Positions 52,249 to 60,993 of a DNA stretch of 64,000 nt are shown piece after piece. Origin of the DNA: UKL13-2 sp038321965 (GTDB taxonomy: Bacteria; Pseudomonadota; Gammaproteobacteria; Burkholderiales; Usitatibacteraceae); contig JBBQFL010000007.1 in NCBI GenBank assembly GCA_038321965.1, forward strand, positions 1 through 64,000, in the 5' to 3' direction. Under the pieces are notes generated by a model, which ran no database searches, was not told the origin of the DNA, and saw only the letters and a list, made by a program, of their open reading frames with translations. A program made the translations under genes and the position numbers. Each line of letters opens with the position of its first letter. Position 1 is the first letter of the stretch.

Positions 52249-52991
52249 TTAAGCTGCCCAAGATTGGAGCGCTGCACCCACGCGTTTTCGCGCAGCTCTG
52301 CTGGCGTGCCGCGCGCGATCACCTGCCCCCAGTGCACGACCGAAATGTGATCGGCCAGGCGAAACAGGAAACGCATGTCGTGTTCAATGATGACCATCGT
52401 CAAATGCCGCTTAAGCTCGCTCACAAGTTCGGCCACCCGCGCAATGCCTTCAATACCGAGCCCGGCTGTGGGCTCGTCAAGGAATAGCAGCACCGGCTCG
52501 CCGGCCAGCGCGACGGCGATTTCCAACGCTCGCCGGTCGCCATAGGAGAGACTGCCCGCACGCGCTGACGCCTTGTCCTGAAGACCGACGCGCTGCAGAA
52601 TGGCGGCGGCATGCTCATAGGCATCGCCTGCACTCATCGCATCACGCCAGAATCCGAAGCCGTGCGCGCGCAGGCTTCGCGTCGCCACCGCCACATTTTC
52701 GAGTGCTGTGAAGTCATTGAACAGATTCATCAATTGGAACGAGCGGGCGATTCCATGCCTGGCGATGGCGCGCGGCGAGCCGCCGGTGATGTCCTTTCCA
52801 CGCAGCATTACGCTGCCGCCGTCGGGTTGATAACGCCCGGTAAGCACGTTGAAGCAGGTCGTCTTGCCCGCACCGTTCGGACCCATGATGCCGTGTACTT
52901 GGCCTTCTTCCACATCAAAGCTCACGTCCTGCAGCACCAGCCGGTCGCCAAAACGCTTGGCGAGTTTTTGGGCCGAGAAGTGTGATGTCAC
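52242..52991 (-). CDS. livG: LivG-type ABC transporter ATP-binding protein
   Basis: A 249-residue ATPase, paired with LivF. Walker A GPNGAGKTTCFNVLTGRYQP, Q-loop and the signature GSLSYGDRRALEIAVAL (SYGDRR replaces SGGQ, as usual in LivG) and Walker B LLFLDEPTAGLGIEG are present, with the LTMVIIEHDMRFLFRLADHI region. I place the start at GTG 52991, which overlaps the livM stop as GTGA; a frame to 53105 enters livM. It belongs to the leftward transporter arm. Confidence 0.9.
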   Translation of the reverse strand: MTSHFSAQKLAKRFGDRLVLQDVSFDVEEGQVHGIMGPNGAGKTTCFNVLTGRYQPDGGSVMLRGKDITGGSPRAIARHGIARSFQLMNLFNDFTALENVAVATRSLRAHGFGFWRDAMSAGDAYEHAAAILQRVGLQDKASARAGSLSYGDRRALEIAVALAGEPVLLFLDEPTAGLGIEGIARVAELVSELKRHLTMVIIEHDMRFLFRLADHISVVHWGQVIARGTPAELRENAWVQRSNLGQLKC

Positions 52992-53977
52992 GCGGCGCTC
53001 CTCGCTGGCGTATTTCGCGTTGACCAAGTCTGCCACATTCCGGCGATGCCCTCGGGCTTGAAGATCACCATCGCCATGAATGCCAGCCCATACCATAGCA
53101 GCCAAGTCTCAGTGTACGCACCGAGCAAGTCGCGCGCGAGAATGAAAAACGCAGCGCCGATCAGCGGACCCCAGAAGCTCACGAGTCCACCACCGATCAG
53201 GACCATCATCACCACGAATCCAGAGTTGTGCAGACTCATGACGTTGGGGTACGCGGACTGCTGGGCCATTGCAAATATTGCACCAGCCAATCCGGCCACT
53301 GCCGTCGATATGACGAAGGCCAAAAATTTATACAACCACACGTTGTGCCCAACGAACGCCGCGCGCGTTTCGTTTTGTTTTATGGCCTGCAATATTCGGC
53401 CGAACGGTGAATAGCTCAGCCGCCACAGGAACACGATGACCAGTAGCAGCAGGGCAAAGGTGAAGTAATAAAGCGCGTCATTGCCTTTAAGTGATATTTC
53501 AAAGAATCCAAAGCTGGCCGCAGGGCGGGCGATATTGAGCAGCCCGTCTTCGCCGCCGGTGATGCTGTGCCACTTGATCGAAATGAACCAGAAAACCTGG
53601 CCGAAGGCGATCGTCAGGAGCGCGTAGTAAATGCCACGTCGATGCGAGATGAAGGCAGCGACCAATGCACCTGCCACTGCCGCAATCGCGACCGCGCCGC
53701 AAAGCGCCAGCCAAAGTCCGGCGCCGAATTTCAGCTGCAGCAAGCCAAATGCATACGCACCGATACCCAGAAACGCGCCGTGTCCGAACGACGGCAGTCC
53801 GGCTTGCCCAAGCAGTAAGTTGTAGCCAAGCGCAAACATCATCCAGATCATGATTTCAAGCGCCAGATAGGGATACAGCCCGACACTCTTGATCCAGAGC
53901 GGTGCGGTGGCCAGCACGGCCAGCGCAATCCATACGCCGGGACGCGTCAGCAATCGATTGTCTGCGTGCTTCTTCAT
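52988..53977 (-). CDS. livM: LivM-type branched-chain transporter permease
   Basis: A 329-residue permease with about ten hydrophobic segments (ALAVLATAPLWIKSVGLYPY onward), the LivM motif GYNLLLGQAGLPSFGHGAFL and the coupling-helix region LSYSPFGRILQAIKQNETRA with AAFVGHNVWLYK following. It starts the leftward arm of the divergent locus and pairs with LivH, which is coded in the other arm at 59293-60222. Split permease genes on opposite strands around a regulator are an unusual layout for this transporter family. Confidence 0.92.
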   Translation of the reverse strand: MKKHADNRLLTRPGVWIALAVLATAPLWIKSVGLYPYLALEIMIWMMFALGYNLLLGQAGLPSFGHGAFLGIGAYAFGLLQLKFGAGLWLALCGAVAIAAVAGALVAAFISHRRGIYYALLTIAFGQVFWFISIKWHSITGGEDGLLNIARPAASFGFFEISLKGNDALYYFTFALLLLVIVFLWRLSYSPFGRILQAIKQNETRAAFVGHNVWLYKFLAFVISTAVAGLAGAIFAMAQQSAYPNVMSLHNSGFVVMMVLIGGGLVSFWGPLIGAAFFILARDLLGAYTETWLLWYGLAFMAMVIFKPEGIAGMWQTWSTRNTPARSAA

Positions 53978-54124
53978 TCTCCTCCGCCCATTTTTTTGTC
54001 CTGCTGATTTCTGCTGACCAGAAATATACGTTCTTATATTGCAATAATCAAGAATGTTTGTTCTAATCGCTTCACTTTATTGAAACATCGACGCAAACGA
54101 AGCCACGCGAACCACAGAATAAAT
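53978..54124. promoter_or_regulatory. divergent control region of the RpiR locus
   Basis: A 147-base spacer between livM and the RpiR gene. It contains a 10-base perfect palindrome TATTGCAATA (54037-54046) inside a looser dyad, TTCTT on the left and AAGAA on the right (54031-54035 and 54050-54054). RpiR/MurR proteins bind such AT-rich dyads in divergent promoters, so this is a candidate operator controlling both arms. The assignment is inference. Confidence 0.4.
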
Positions 54125-55009
54125 ATGTCCATCGCCGATTTCGACGGTCTGAAAACCGAGATCACCAGACAGTATCCAGGCTTAAGCCGGCAGCTGCAGG
54201 ATATTGCCCGTTTTACGCTGGACAGCCCGCAGGAAATCGCGCTCGACACCGTTGCCACAGCAGCAGCCAAGGCGGGTGTGCAGCCGTCGGCGATGGTACG
54301 TTTTGCGCAGGCACTGGGTTTTGGCGGTTACACGGAAATGCAGCAGATTTTTCGCGACCAGCTGGTACAACGCTCGTCGAGCTATCGGGATCGTATAGAG
54401 CGCTTGCGGCAGGAGCATGCCAAGGATTCTCCATCGGCCGTGCTGCGGGAATTCGTGACTGAGTCCATCGCAAATCTTAATCATCTCGGCGAACACATCA
54501 CCGCGAAAAAGCTTGAAGCGGCGATCAAGTTGATCGCCGGCGCAGATCGAATTCACGTGCTCGCACAGCGTCGCGCTTTTCCTGTGGCGTGTTACCTGAC
54601 ATATGCCCTTTCGCAGTTGGAGTTGCCGGTGTCATTGATGGACGGCGTCGGTGGCATGGTGCGCGACCAAGCACTGAGTATCCGTGCTGGTGACGTGCTG
54701 ATCGCAGTGAGTTTTCGCAATTACTCGCCCGATGTGATCGCGTTGGCTGCAGAGTGCCAGAAACGTGGTGTCCCGGTTGTGGTGATCACCGACAGTGTAG
54801 TCAGCCCCTTGCAGCGCTATGCGACTGTCGCTTTTGACCTCGGCGACCATGGCGATCAGCCATTCCGCTCGCTGGTGGAGCCGATGTGTCTTGCGCAAGC
54901 GTTAGTGGTCAGCATTGGCTACCAGCTCGCCGAGAAATCCGCGCGCAAACCTGGCGCTGCATCAAAGAAAACCACGTCGAAGTCGGCAGCGAAGGGACGG
55001 AAATCGTGA
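54125..55009 (+). CDS. RpiR/MurR-family transcriptional regulator
   Basis: A 294-residue regulator with an N-terminal RpiR HTH (SRQLQDIARFTLDSPQEIAL, then AAKAGVQPSAMVRFAQALGF) and a C-terminal SIS sugar-isomerase domain that binds sugar phosphates (HVLAQRRAFPVACYLTYALS, LIAVSFRNYSPDVIALAAEC). A basic Lys/Ala-rich tail ends the protein. I place the start at ATG 54125 over a start at 54080. The stop overlaps the iolC start (GTGA). RpiR regulators often sense inositol or sugar phosphates, which fits the kinase next door. Confidence 0.9.
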   Translation: MSIADFDGLKTEITRQYPGLSRQLQDIARFTLDSPQEIALDTVATAAAKAGVQPSAMVRFAQALGFGGYTEMQQIFRDQLVQRSSSYRDRIERLRQEHAKDSPSAVLREFVTESIANLNHLGEHITAKKLEAAIKLIAGADRIHVLAQRRAFPVACYLTYALSQLELPVSLMDGVGGMVRDQALSIRAGDVLIAVSFRNYSPDVIALAAECQKRGVPVVVITDSVVSPLQRYATVAFDLGDHGDQPFRSLVEPMCLAQALVVSIGYQLAEKSARKPGAASKKTTSKSAAKGRKS

Positions 55010-56958
55010 ACCGGTCCCTGGACTTGATCTGCATGGGCCGTGCCGCTGTCGATCTTTACGGCGAACAGATCGGCTGTCCGTTGGAAGATATTTCCACCTT
55101 CGCGAAATATCTCGGTGGGTCACCCGCCAATACCGCCGTCGGTGTTTCGCGCCTCGGACTCAAGTCGGCGATGTTGTCCCGTGTTGGCGAAGAACAGTTG
55201 GGCCGCTTCGTGCGCGCCCAACTGAAGCAGGAAGGCGTCAATGTCGACCACGTATCTACCGACCCCAGACGCCTGACCGCTTTGGTATTCCTGGCGGTAA
55301 GGGACCGCGACAGCTTTCCGCATATCTTCTATCGTGAAAGCTGCGCCGACATGGCCTTGGCAGAGGGACATATCGCGCCAGAGTTCATTGCGTCGGCAAC
55401 TGGGTTGCTCGTTTCCGGCACGCTGCTATCTCAGGAAATCACCCGCCGCGCCTGTCATCGTGCCATTGCTTTGGCCAGCCTATCTGCAACCCGGGTGATT
55501 CTCGACATCGACTATCGTCCGGTGCTGTGGGGCCTTGCGGGAGCGGGGCAGGGAGAATCCCGATTTGTATCCAGTGCCGAGGTGACAGCACATTTCGCCC
55601 CGTTGTTGCCCGCGTGCGCGCTCATCGTCGGCACCGAGGAGGAGATTCATATCGCTGGTGGCGAGGGCGATACGCTGGCGGCTCTTATAAAAATTCGTCA
55701 GCAATCCAGCGCCTTGATCATTCTCAAACGTGGCGCCGAAGGATGCGTGGCTTTTCCCGGCGCAATACCGGCGCGGATCGAGGATGGCATCGTCAATCCG
55801 GGTTTCGCGGTGGAGGTATTCAACGTGTTGGGCGCTGGCGACGCCTTCATGGCCGGCTTCCTCTCAGGCTGGTTGATGGACAAACCGGTAAGCGATTGCT
55901 GTCGCGCTGCCAATGCCTGCGGTGCGATCGTGGTTTCGCGTCATGGCTGCGCACCAGCGATGGCTACTGCCGATGAACTCAGCTATTTCCTTGAACACGG
56001 TAGCAAAACACCGCGATTGCGAGACGATGCCGCGCTCTCACATATACACCGCGTCACGACGCGTCGAGCGCGTTCTTCGCGACTCAATGTGCTTGCGTTC
56101 GATCACCGTTCGCAGCTTGAGCGTCTTGCGGAAGACCAAGGCGCATCTCCGGACAAGATTGCATCATTCAAGGCCTTGGTCGCAAAGGCCTTTCTCGGCG
56201 TGAGCGAGGGCCGACACGACACTGGTGTGCTCCTCGACGACCATTACGGCGAGGATGTATTGCCAATGCTGACTGGCAAGGGATTGTGGATCGCGCGTCC
56301 GGTCGAATTACCGGGGTCGATTCCGATCGAATTCGAAACTGGAGCAAATGCGGGGCTGGCGCTTCGCACTTGGCCGACTGAGCACGTTGTCAAATGTCTT
56401 GTTTTCTACCACCCGGACGACGTTGATAGTTTGAAGTCTGTACAGATCGAACGCATACGTGGACTTACCGAGGCCTGCCACGATACCGGCCACGAACTGC
56501 TGCTGGAGATTATCCCGCCGGAGCGACCTGACAATGACGCACAAATACTGGTGCGCGCATTGACGCAACTCTACGATGCCGATATTCGCCCCGACTGGTG
56601 GAAACTGCCACCTTCTAGCGACCCCGCAATTTGGCACTCGCTAGGTGCGCTCATTGGCGCGCGTGACCCCTATTGCCAGGGCATGCTGGTTCTCGGCATG
56701 GAAGCATCTACCGACAAGCTCGAAGCCAGCTTTGCCGCCGCCGCTAGAGAGCCGCGCTGCCGTGGCTTTGCCGTGGGCCGCACAGTCTTCGCCGCGCCTG
56801 CCGCAGACTGGTTTGCTGGCCGCGCGAGTGACGCCGATGTCATCGAACAGATCGCACTCGGATACCGCGAGCTCATCGCCCTCTGGGACCGCGCCGCGGC
56901 ATCCAACAACAAAACACACCAACCCAAACCGCAATTGGCAAAAGGAATTTCGCAATGA
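55006..56958 (+). CDS. iolC: IolC-type PfkB kinase fused to DUF2090 aldolase-like domain
   Basis: A 650-residue two-domain protein. Residues about 1-325 are a PfkB sugar kinase: ICMGRAAVDLYGEQIGCPLE, KYLGGSPANTAVGVSRLGLK, and the C-terminal PfkB signature NVLGAGDAFMAGFLSGW near 273. This matches 5-dehydro-2-deoxygluconokinase. Residues about 345-650 are DUF2090 (NVLAFDHRSQLERLAEDQGA, GEDVLPMLTGKGLWIARPVE), the domain annotated as the partner aldolase that splits the phosphorylated product. Neighbours iolB, iolD, iolE and iolG are absent, so the real substrate may be a different deoxy-keto sugar acid. GTG start, coupled to the RpiR gene. Confidence 0.88.
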   Translation: MNRSLDLICMGRAAVDLYGEQIGCPLEDISTFAKYLGGSPANTAVGVSRLGLKSAMLSRVGEEQLGRFVRAQLKQEGVNVDHVSTDPRRLTALVFLAVRDRDSFPHIFYRESCADMALAEGHIAPEFIASATGLLVSGTLLSQEITRRACHRAIALASLSATRVILDIDYRPVLWGLAGAGQGESRFVSSAEVTAHFAPLLPACALIVGTEEEIHIAGGEGDTLAALIKIRQQSSALIILKRGAEGCVAFPGAIPARIEDGIVNPGFAVEVFNVLGAGDAFMAGFLSGWLMDKPVSDCCRAANACGAIVVSRHGCAPAMATADELSYFLEHGSKTPRLRDDAALSHIHRVTTRRARSSRLNVLAFDHRSQLERLAEDQGASPDKIASFKALVAKAFLGVSEGRHDTGVLLDDHYGEDVLPMLTGKGLWIARPVELPGSIPIEFETGANAGLALRTWPTEHVVKCLVFYHPDDVDSLKSVQIERIRGLTEACHDTGHELLLEIIPPERPDNDAQILVRALTQLYDADIRPDWWKLPPSSDPAIWHSLGALIGARDPYCQGMLVLGMEASTDKLEASFAAAAREPRCRGFAVGRTVFAAPAADWFAGRASDADVIEQIALGYRELIALWDRAAASNNKTHQPKPQLAKGISQ

Positions 56959-57857
56959 CTAAACCACGCATTGGCTTTATCGGCATCGGCATGATGGGCC
57001 ACGGCATGGCCAAAAACCTGTTGGCCAAGGGCTACAGCCTCAATCTCAAAGTCAATCGAGATCGTTCGCGGCTGGAAGACTTGCTCGCTGCCGGTGCCAG
57101 CGAAGCGAAGACCAATGCCGATGCCGCGCGCGGCGCCGATATCGTGATCATTTGCGTGACCGGCTCCCCCCAAGTGGAGGAAATCGTGTTTGGCGCGGAC
57201 GGCCTGTTGAGTGCTGCGCGCGACGGGCTGATTGTTATTGATACGTCTACGGCCGAACCCGATTCCACCACGCGCATTCGCGAAGCGTTGGCTGCGAAAG
57301 GCGTGAAGTTCATCGATGCACCTCTGGCGCGAACGCCCAAGGAAGCCGAAGAAGGCCGCCTCAATACGATGGTCGGCGCGGATGAAGCGACGTTCGAACA
57401 AATTCATCCCGTGCTGGCAGCCTTCTGCGAGAACATTTTCCATGTTGGTCCGGCGGGACACGGCCATGTGTTGAAGCTGGTCAACAACTTTCTTGCATTG
57501 TCTATTGCTGCCAGTACCGCAGAAGCATTCGCCTCCATATCGCGTGCCGGCGTCTCGCTGGAGAAATTTCATCAGGTCATTTCGGCCGGTGGTGTGAACT
57601 CGGGCGTCTACAGGATGATTGCCGAAAACGCCATCAAAGGCGATTTCGCGGGGATGAAGTTTTCCATTTCGAATGCCCGCAAGGACTTGCGCTATTACAC
57701 CCATATGACGGAAATGCTGCCAGTGGTGAGCTTCATGGGTGAGGCCGTGCACCAGACCTTTGTTCATGCCGTGGCACAAGGCTATGGCGACAAATTAGTA
57801 CCCTCGCTGATTGAGGTGCAGGAGAAGGCCAATGGCTTTCAGATCGTGAAACGCTAG
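56955..57857 (+). CDS. NAD(P)-dependent beta-hydroxyacid dehydrogenase
   Basis: A 300-residue enzyme of the 3-hydroxyisobutyrate/tartronate-semialdehyde family. The NAD motif is IGFIGIGMMGHGMAKNLLAK, DTSTAEP follows, and the catalytic Lys lies in GHGHVLKLVNNFLALSIAAS. The substrate motif, normally DAPVSGG, reads DAPLARTPKEAEEG here, so the usual Ser-Gly-Gly loop is changed and the substrate may differ. It overlaps iolC as ATGA and precedes the binding protein. It could oxidise a sugar-derived hydroxy acid. Confidence 0.85.
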   Translation: MTKPRIGFIGIGMMGHGMAKNLLAKGYSLNLKVNRDRSRLEDLLAAGASEAKTNADAARGADIVIICVTGSPQVEEIVFGADGLLSAARDGLIVIDTSTAEPDSTTRIREALAAKGVKFIDAPLARTPKEAEEGRLNTMVGADEATFEQIHPVLAAFCENIFHVGPAGHGHVLKLVNNFLALSIAASTAEAFASISRAGVSLEKFHQVISAGGVNSGVYRMIAENAIKGDFAGMKFSISNARKDLRYYTHMTEMLPVVSFMGEAVHQTFVHAVAQGYGDKLVPSLIEVQEKANGFQIVKR

Positions 57858-57913
57858 CAAGAGTAGGGACGCCAGAGGCGCCCGCCGATAAAAAACCGGA
57901 AGGAGAAACTGCC

Positions 57914-59251
57914 ATGTCTGAATCGAAAAGTTTGCTGTCGCACCAACAAACGCAACCTGCCTCGCCCCAAAGCCCGCGCAGGCGAAGTCTTCTGCAGGCA
58001 ATTGCGCTAGGCGCAGGTGCTGCCAGTTTTTATGGTCCGTGGAAAACCAACCACGCCTGGGCGCAATCCGGGACCAAAAAGCCGTTGGTGATTGGTCTCA
58101 CCATGGACGCAAGCGGCCAGTACGCTGCCAGCGGCATGGAAGAACGCCTGGGCGCGATGCTGGCCATCAAGGAGTTCAATGAAAAAGGTGGCGTGTTGGG
58201 CCGACCCATCGAAGCGCTGCATATGGATACCGAGACTACACCTGCGACCGGCTCACGCGTTGCGGAACGCATGATCACGCGCAACGAAGCGGCATTCCTA
58301 GTCGGCGCAATCCACTCCGGCGTTGCCAACGCCATCTCGCAGGTCGCGCAGAAATACGGCTGTATTTTCCTCAACAGTAATTCAAGCTCACCTACCGAGG
58401 CAGGCAAAGATTGTCATCGCGTCAAGTTTGTCTGGGATGGCAACGGCACGAATTTTGCGCACGCCATCGTCAAGAACGCGATGAAAGTCAATGGCAAGAA
58501 CTGGCTGCTGATGACCAATGATTACGTGTGGGGCCACAACACCTCGAAGGCGACAAGGGCCATCATTGAGGCTAATGGTGGAAAGGTCGTTGAAGAATTG
58601 CTGGTGCCGCAGAATACCCGCGATTTCAGCGCCTATCTGCTGAAAATCCAGCAACTCAAGCCCAACGCCATTGCCACGGCAGTCGGCGGCGACGACATCA
58701 AGGTGCTGCGCAAGCAGGTGGTGCAACTGAAGATGAATAAGACCTTCGCCTGGATCAACAACCAACAAGACTGGCCCGACGTCTACGGCCTTGGACCAGA
58801 AGAAATTTTCGGCGTGTTCGGCACCAACTGGTACTACCGGCTCGATCTGCCTGGCGTGAAGGAGTTTGTCGCTGCCTACCAAAAGGCGTATCCGGGTGTG
58901 CAAATTAAAGTGCCGGGCAATGTCTATTACAACGGCTATATGGCAACTCGTGAACTGCTACGCGCAGTCGAACGGGCAGGTTCAACCAACAACATCAAGG
59001 TCATCAAGGAACTTGAAAACCTCAAGGTGCCCGCGCGGGACCGGATGCAGCATTTCGACGCGTACATGAATCCGACAACGCATCAGATGCAACAGACGAT
59101 CTACATGGCGACGTACAACGATGCGCCGGCAGAGAAGGACGATATTTTCAAAATTCTTGCGCAAGTGGAACCGAAGGAAGTGGAAGATCGTGACGCACCA
59201 GGGGCGTGCAAGCTTGAGTCTTACGAGGCTACGCCGACGTATGAGCAATAA
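57914..59251 (+). CDS. HAAT-type ABC transporter substrate-binding protein (LivK-like)
   Basis: A 445-residue periplasmic binding protein of the Peripla_BP_6 family. The long N-terminal region carries a Tat-like signal (SPRRRSLLQAIALGAGAASF, then AWAQ). The core opens LVIGLTMDASGQYAASGMEE and contains AFLVGAIHSGVANAISQVAQ and NWLLMTNDYVWGHNTSKATR. It delivers the substrate to LivH/LivM. Family ligands are usually branched-chain amino acids, but urea, amides and aromatic acids are also known. The neighbours here (RpiR, IolC, sugar-acid dehydrogenases) suggest a polyol or sugar-acid ligand. Confidence 0.88.
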   Translation: MSESKSLLSHQQTQPASPQSPRRRSLLQAIALGAGAASFYGPWKTNHAWAQSGTKKPLVIGLTMDASGQYAASGMEERLGAMLAIKEFNEKGGVLGRPIEALHMDTETTPATGSRVAERMITRNEAAFLVGAIHSGVANAISQVAQKYGCIFLNSNSSSPTEAGKDCHRVKFVWDGNGTNFAHAIVKNAMKVNGKNWLLMTNDYVWGHNTSKATRAIIEANGGKVVEELLVPQNTRDFSAYLLKIQQLKPNAIATAVGGDDIKVLRKQVVQLKMNKTFAWINNQQDWPDVYGLGPEEIFGVFGTNWYYRLDLPGVKEFVAAYQKAYPGVQIKVPGNVYYNGYMATRELLRAVERAGSTNNIKVIKELENLKVPARDRMQHFDAYMNPTTHQMQQTIYMATYNDAPAEKDDIFKILAQVEPKEVEDRDAPGACKLESYEATPTYEQ

Positions 59252-59292
59252 CGGCCACTTCGTTCCCGCGCGGGGACGACGGTAGTTTGAAT

Positions 59293-60222
59293 ATGGACTT
59301 CCTGCAAAACCTGCTTCCCCATGTCCTGAACGGCCTTTCGCTCGGTCTCCTTTTCGCTCTGATCGCGCTGGGTTTCATGCTCATCGTCGGCGTGATGGAG
59401 GTCATCAACCTCGCGCATGGGTCGTTATTCGCGCTGGGGGCGTACATCGCTCTGTTCCTGATGGCGCCGCATTTTGGGCCGCTGGCCGGCGCGATGGCAT
59501 GGTATGGCGAACTGGCAATCGTCACGCGCTATGCCATTGCCTTGCTGCTCGCGCCGATGCTCGTGGGGCTGTTCGGCATGCTGCTCGAACTCGCCATGCG
59601 CCGAACCTATGGCAAAGACCCTCTTTATGGTTTGTTGCTCACGTTCGGCGCGGCGCTGGTTATTGAAGAGTTAATCCGTGTGGTCTGGGGCTCGCGCGAG
59701 CGTACTCTGGATCTTCCGGAAGCCATTTCGGGCGCGGTGCTTATCGGCGATCTCATCTACGCCCGGTACCGTTTCTTTGCCTGCGGGTTCGCTGTCGCAA
59801 TGATTGTGCTGTTATGGTTGTTCATCGAGCGAACCAAGTACGGGGCCATTATCAAAGCCGGTGCGCACGATAGCGAAATGGTGCGGGCGCTTGGCTACAA
59901 TTTGTCGCGTCTGCGCATGTGGGTGTTTGCGCTCGGCACCGCGCTGGCGGCCATCGCGGGCATCGTCATGGCGCCGATATGGGGAATCCGGCCGCATGTT
60001 GGCGTCGATGCGGTGGTACCTGCATTTCTCATCATCGTGCTGGGCGGCGTGGGCAGCTTTTGGGGAGCGGTGGTCGCCGGGCTGATGGTTGGCCTAGTCG
60101 TCGGACTGACCGGCGCATATGCCTCGGAATGGTCACTGATGTCGATGTATTTGTTGTTCATCGTCGTGGTCACTTTCCGGGCACGGGGAATGTTTGGTAA
60201 AAAGAGTGCATTGGATAATTGA
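59293..60222 (+). CDS. livH: LivH-type branched-chain transporter permease
   Basis: A 309-residue permease with about eight transmembrane segments. It has the LivH opening NGLSLGLLFALIALGFMLIV, GVMEVINLAHGSLFALGAYI, coupling-region sequence IKAGAHDSEMVRALGYNLSR and the end LVGLTGAYASEWSLMSMYLL. I place the start at the ATG at 59293; an in-frame TTG at 59287 is close by, and no strong RBS separates the options. It forms the membrane pore with LivM from the opposite arm. Confidence 0.91.
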   Translation: MDFLQNLLPHVLNGLSLGLLFALIALGFMLIVGVMEVINLAHGSLFALGAYIALFLMAPHFGPLAGAMAWYGELAIVTRYAIALLLAPMLVGLFGMLLELAMRRTYGKDPLYGLLLTFGAALVIEELIRVVWGSRERTLDLPEAISGAVLIGDLIYARYRFFACGFAVAMIVLLWLFIERTKYGAIIKAGAHDSEMVRALGYNLSRLRMWVFALGTALAAIAGIVMAPIWGIRPHVGVDAVVPAFLIIVLGGVGSFWGAVVAGLMVGLVVGLTGAYASEWSLMSMYLLFIVVVTFRARGMFGKKSALDN

Positions 60223-60249
60223 TGTTTACGGTTGCAGAAAGGGCAGGGC

Positions 60250-60993
60250 TTGAAATCACTTGAAGGCAAGACCGCAGTGGTCACCGGCGCGGCGGGCACG
60301 ATGGGGCTGGCGGCGACGCGATTTCTGCTTGAAGATGGCGCACGGGTGGTCATGGTCGATTTGAGTGAGGCGCGGATGCGCGATGGTGCGCGCGATCTGC
60401 TCGGAGAAACGATGTTTGTGGAAGTGGACATTTGTGTGGCAGCCGCTGTCGCGTCCGCACATGCGCGCGTGGTCGAAAAATTCGGCGCCGTCGATATCCT
60501 CGTCAACAACGCAGGAATACTGTCGAACAACAAGGTTGAAGCGACCAGCGACGAGGAGTGGCGGCGCGTGCTCGGCGTCAATCTCGACGGCGCATTTCAC
60601 TGGTCGCGCGCGGTGTTGCCGGCAATGAAGGCGCGCAAATGGGGACGTATTATCAATGTCTCCTCACTCGCCGCCAAGACCGGCGGGCTGACGGCGGGCA
60701 CGGCGTACTCGGTATCCAAAGGGGCCATGAGCGCGCTCACGTTTTCGCTGGCGCGTGAGAGCGCGGCATTCGGCGTCACGGTGAATGCCATTTCTCCGGC
60801 CTACGTAAAAACGCCGATGGTCACGGAAGGACTCAGCGAAGCGCAACGCGAGACACTTTTGGCAACGATTCCGGTCGGGCGATTCTGCGAGCCTGATGAA
60901 TTTGCGCATGTCGTGCGATTTCTGGCGTCGCCATTGGCGGGTTTTATTACCGGCGAAGTTGTGGATATCAACGGTGGCCTGTTAATGGACTGA
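60250..60993 (+). CDS. SDR-family oxidoreductase
   Basis: A 247-residue classical SDR: VVTGAAGTMGLAATRFLLED (the third Gly motif is modified to GTMG), VVMVDLSEAR with Asp after beta-2 (NAD), DILVNNAGIL, INVSSLAAKTGG with catalytic Ser, and YSVSKGAMSALTF with the Tyr-Lys pair. FITGEVVDINGG closes it. The start is probably the TTG at 60250, with GCAGGG just upstream; a TTG at 60232 is also in frame. It overlaps the next SDR by one base. It likely acts in the same sugar-acid route as the kinase. Confidence 0.85.
   Translation: MKSLEGKTAVVTGAAGTMGLAATRFLLEDGARVVMVDLSEARMRDGARDLLGETMFVEVDICVAAAVASAHARVVEKFGAVDILVNNAGILSNNKVEATSDEEWRRVLGVNLDGAFHWSRAVLPAMKARKWGRIINVSSLAAKTGGLTAGTAYSVSKGAMSALTFSLARESAAFGVTVNAISPAYVKTPMVTEGLSEAQRETLLATIPVGRFCEPDEFAHVVRFLASPLAGFITGEVVDINGGLLMD

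Noticed and set aside
56670..57779. A 369-codon minus-strand frame across iolC and the dehydrogenase
   Set aside because: Spans two well-supported genes on the other strand and shows no domain.
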